The notes below the pieces were generated by a model. It worked only from the letters and a program-made list of their open reading frames with translations. It ran no database searches and was not told the origin of the DNA. Of a DNA stretch of 64,000 nucleotides, positions 61,701 to 64,000 are shown piece by piece. Source of the DNA: Agrococcus casei LMG 22410 (lineage in GTDB: Bacteria; Actinomycetota; Actinomycetes; Actinomycetales; Microbacteriaceae). Numbering within the stretch: the first letter of the stretch is position 1; each line of letters starts with the position of its first letter. The position numbers and the translations under genes were made by a program. The stretch spans positions 62,001 through 126,000 of the forward strand of contig NZ_FUHU01000003.1 of the NCBI RefSeq assembly GCF_900163565.1, written 5' to 3'.

Positions 61701-61738
61701 CTGATCGCCCCGACCTGATTGTTGGTCGGGGCGATCAG
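61701..61738. terminator. Terminator-like hairpin after the Rpf gene
   Basis: CTGATCGCCCCGACC and its exact reverse complement flank an 8-base loop, a perfect 15-bp stem, 11 bases after the Rpf stop. There is no T-run after it, so it may act as a Rho-independent terminator only weakly, or as a bidirectional barrier towards paaZ. Confidence 0.7.
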
Positions 61739-61744
61739 TGCAGT

Positions 61745-61882
61745 GGTTTCGAGACACTCGCGCGCTTCGCGTGCGGGTTCCTCAACCACCGGATACAGGG
61801 GCGCAGTTCCTCAACCAGCGGGTGGGGGTGTGTGGTTTCGTGACATTCGCGCGCTTCGCGGGCGAATTCCTCAACCAGCGGG
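61745..61882. repeat. Short interspersed repeats between convergent genes
   Basis: Two near-identical copies of about 48 bases, at 61745-61792 and 61834-61882, share GGTTTCG-GACA-TCGCGCGCTTCGCG-GCG-TTCCTCAACCA(C/G)CGG with a few differences. A partial copy GTTCCTCAACCAGCGGG lies at 61806-61822. The central GCGCGCTTCGCG has hairpin potential. Similar elements ending TTCCTCAACCACC are scattered between genes in Microbacteriaceae. They fill the space between the Rpf terminator and the paaZ stop. Confidence 0.75.
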
Positions 61883-61912
61883 CATAGGGGTGCGGCTCCG
61901 CGGCCGTGCGGG

Positions 61913-63958
61913 TCAGCGGGTCTTCGCAACCATCGTCAGCACGTCGTACTGCGCGACGATCTCGTCGTTCTGGTTGATGAGCCGCGCATCCCACCGCACC
62001 TGGCCGTAGTCGTCGGTCTCGCGGGGCGTGATCTCCTTGGCCGTCAGCTCGACCCGAATCGAGTCGCCAGCCGACACAGGCGTCATGAACTTCAGGTTCT
62101 CGAGCCCAGTGTTCGCAAGCACCGGTCCCGGAGCCGGCTCGACGAACAGGCCCGCGGCGAACGACACCAGCAGGTAGCCGTGAGCGACGCGGCCCGGGAA
62201 GAACGGATTCGCGGCCGCAGCCTCCTCGTCCATGTGGGCGTAGAACGTGTCGCCGGTGAAGTGTGCGAAACGCTCGATGTCGTCCAGCGACACCTCACGC
62301 AGCCCCGACCGCACCTGATCGCCGATGCGCAGCTCTGCGAGCGACTTGCGGAACGGGTGCTCGGCATCCGCGTTCGCACTTGCCCCCGAGTGCCACACGC
62401 CTGTCACCGCCGTCATCAACTCGGGTGTGCCCTGCACAGCGGTGCGCTGCATGTGGTGCTTGACGGCGATGATGCCGCCCAGCTCCTCGCCGCCGCCAGC
62501 ACGACCAGGACCACCGTGCATCAGCATTGGCAAGGGCGATCCGTGACCGGTCGAGGTCTTGAGGTTGTCGCGATCGAGCAGCAGAATGCGGCCGTTCATG
62601 CCGGCGATGCGGGGCACCAGCGCACCCACGAACTCCGGGTCGTGCGAGACGACAGAGGTGACGAGCGAACCGCCGCCGCGGGCGACGAGGTCGACTGCTT
62701 CGTCAACAGAGTCATAGGTGAGCAGCGACGCGACCGGACCGAACGCCTCGATCTCGTGCAGCGCATCGGTCAACGCATCGTCGAACCGCAGCAGCATGGG
62801 TGACACAAACGCGCCCTGGCTGGGCTGCGGCTGGTCGGTTCCGACGACGACGCGGCCGCCGGCGTCGACGAGCTTGCCGACCTGACTGAGCACCTCGTCG
62901 CGCTGCTCGAGTGACGCGAGCGGGCCCATCGTCACCCCCTCATCGCGCGGGTCTCCCACGACGATGCGCTCGGCGATGCGGTCGGCAACAGCGCGCGCAA
63001 CGTCGGCAGCGAGCGCCGACGGCACGATCGCACGGCGAATGGCGGTGCACTTCTGGCCTGCCTTCGACGTCATCTCGGTCACGAGCTGCTTCACGAAGGC
63101 AGAGAACTCCGGAGTCTCGGGGGTTGCGTCGGGACCGAGCACGGATGCGTTGATCGAGTCGGTCTCGCACGTGAAGCGCACGCCGCCCGACTGGAATGCC
63201 TCATGCCGACGCAGCTTGTCTGCCGTATATGCCGACCCAGTGAATGCGACGGTGTCGCCGAGCTTCAGCAGGTCGAAGACACCGGGCAGCGAGCCCGACA
63301 CCAGCTGCACCGAGCCCTCGGGCAGCAGCCCCGACTCGTCGAGGATGCGCACCATATGCTCGGCGAGGAATCCGGTCGGCGTCGCAGGCTTGATGATCGA
63401 CGGCACGCCAGCCAGGAAGGCGGGTGCGAGCTTCTCGAGCGACCCCCACACAGCAAAGTTGAAGGCGTTGATCTGCACAGCAGCACCGGGCAGCGAAGTA
63501 AAGATATGCCGACCGAGGAATGATCCGTCTTTCGACAGAGGCTCGAGGGGGCCGTCGATCAGCACGGTGCTCTGCGGCATCTCGCGCCGCCCTTTCGACG
63601 AGTAGGCGAAGAGCACGCCGATGCCGCCGTCGATGTCGACCCACGAGTCGGCTTTGGTCGCCCCCGTGCGTGCTGAGATCTCGTAGAGCTCGTCCTTGCG
63701 CTCAGTGAGAGCGAGCGCCATCTTCTTCAGGATGATCGCCCGCTGGTGGAAGGTCAGCGGAGCAAGCGAATCGTGACCGACCGTGCGCGCATACTCGAGC
63801 GCGCCTGCGAGGTCGATGCCTTCGCTCGACACACGGGCGACCACGTCGCCGGTCGATGCGTCGCGCACCTCCTGCACTGCCGCATCCGTCTCTGGCCTCC
63901 ACCACTCGCCCTTGATGAACGAGGGCAGAATCGCTGTCTGAGTTGCAGTCGTTGTCAT
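61913..63958 (-). CDS. paaZ: Bifunctional oxepin-CoA hydrolase / semialdehyde dehydrogenase
   Basis: A 681-residue fusion. Residues 1-520 are an aldehyde dehydrogenase (QINAFNFAVWGSLEKLAPAF, FTGSAYTADKLRRHEAF, catalytic Cys region AGQKCTAIRRA). Residues 540-681 are a MaoC-like R-hydratase (HFTGDTFYAHMDEEAAAANP). It opens the oxepin ring and oxidises the aldehyde in phenylacetate breakdown. The ATG overlaps the upstream dehydrogenase stop (ATGA). Confidence 0.95.
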   Translation of the reverse strand: MTTTATQTAILPSFIKGEWWRPETDAAVQEVRDASTGDVVARVSSEGIDLAGALEYARTVGHDSLAPLTFHQRAIILKKMALALTERKDELYEISARTGATKADSWVDIDGGIGVLFAYSSKGRREMPQSTVLIDGPLEPLSKDGSFLGRHIFTSLPGAAVQINAFNFAVWGSLEKLAPAFLAGVPSIIKPATPTGFLAEHMVRILDESGLLPEGSVQLVSGSLPGVFDLLKLGDTVAFTGSAYTADKLRRHEAFQSGGVRFTCETDSINASVLGPDATPETPEFSAFVKQLVTEMTSKAGQKCTAIRRAIVPSALAADVARAVADRIAERIVVGDPRDEGVTMGPLASLEQRDEVLSQVGKLVDAGGRVVVGTDQPQPSQGAFVSPMLLRFDDALTDALHEIEAFGPVASLLTYDSVDEAVDLVARGGGSLVTSVVSHDPEFVGALVPRIAGMNGRILLLDRDNLKTSTGHGSPLPMLMHGGPGRAGGGEELGGIIAVKHHMQRTAVQGTPELMTAVTGVWHSGASANADAEHPFRKSLAELRIGDQVRSGLREVSLDDIERFAHFTGDTFYAHMDEEAAAANPFFPGRVAHGYLLVSFAAGLFVEPAPGPVLANTGLENLKFMTPVSAGDSIRVELTAKEITPRETDDYGQVRWDARLINQNDEIVAQYDVLTMVAKTR

Positions 63959-64000
63959 GAGCCTTCACTCCATTCGTAGAAGCCCTTGCCGCTCTTGCGG
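63955..64000 (-). CDS. 3-hydroxyacyl-CoA dehydrogenase, C-terminal end (partial)
   Basis: The last 14 codons read RKSGKGFYEWSEGS then TGA. The RKSGKGFY(D/E) ending is typical of the 3-hydroxyacyl-CoA dehydrogenase family (PaaH type). It overlaps paaZ by four bases, so it belongs to the same paa operon; the rest lies beyond the window. Confidence 0.75.
   Translation of the reverse strand, partial: RKSGKGFYEWSEGS

Overview
The window is high-GC actinobacterial DNA, most likely from the family Microbacteriaceae. The signs are many GTG starts, strong G/C preference at third codon positions, dense 4-base ATGA/GTGA gene overlaps, a short tail-less HU protein, cysteine-free L33 and S14 ribosomal proteins, a DUF222/HNH gene, an Rpf-LysM secreted protein and a full actinobacterial-type paa cluster. 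No rRNA, tRNA, CRISPR array, integrase or transposase was seen. Placement below order level is inference.

Layout. 1-6.0 kb: end of a membrane protein, a small membrane protein and lipoprotein, a rhodanese, a reverse-strand WXG100-like protein coupled to a lipase-like hydrolase, a low-molecular-weight phosphatase and purB. 6.2-8.7 kb: a type VII-style toxin module (carrier protein, separate HNH-like nuclease, two immunity candidates). 9.2-14.5 kb: aminotransferase plus branched-chain 2-oxoacid dehydrogenase E1a-E1b-E2 and an acetyltransferase. 14.7-23.3 kb: a PucR-type regulator and a tightly packed catabolic operon (argininosuccinate-lyase-like enzyme, polar amino acid ABC transporter, M20-like protein with lost metal ligands, MmgE/PrpD protein, SDR). 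This is the best candidate for an undescribed pathway, possibly for iminodisuccinate/EDDS-type aminopolycarboxylates. 23.2-27.2 kb: zinc uptake operon znuA-znuC-two permeases-zur behind a Zur-like box. 27.2-34.8 kb: membrane protein, BCCT transporter, rpmB-rpmG-rpsN, lipoprotein, HU, CopD-CtaG fusion and a histidine phosphatase. 34.8-37.4 kb: four tandem paralogous membrane proteins of unknown function. 37.4-47.4 kb: housekeeping and transport genes, mostly in convergent or divergent pairs, and a DUF222/HNH gene broken by one in-frame stop. 47.5-49.7 kb: FAD monooxygenase and D-amino-acid oxidase, followed by a 3' remnant of a second oxidase. 49.9-56.9 kb: phenylacetate catabolism (reverse paaABCDE plus isomerase; forward paaI, paaK and a TetR regulator) around one operator/promoter region. 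56.9-60.8 kb: an accessory stretch with an FGE-like protein, two frameshifted small genes and a GIY-YIG/DUF2075 helicase with an overlapping MazG-like gene (defence candidate). 61.0-61.9 kb: Rpf-LysM gene with a structured leader, terminator and short repeats. 61.9-64 kb: paaZ and the end of a 3-hydroxyacyl-CoA dehydrogenase, so the paa genes resume on the far side of the accessory stretch.

How genes work together. PaaK activates phenylacetate to its CoA thioester, PaaABCDE epoxidises it, the isomerase forms the oxepin, PaaZ opens and oxidises the ring, and the dehydrogenase continues beta-oxidation. The TetR regulator probably acts at the 18-bp palindrome between paaA and paaI. Zur probably represses its own operon through the box at the znuA promoter. 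The aminotransferase upstream of the dehydrogenase complex can supply it with 2-oxo acids. Functions are assigned from family motifs read by eye; no database search was run.
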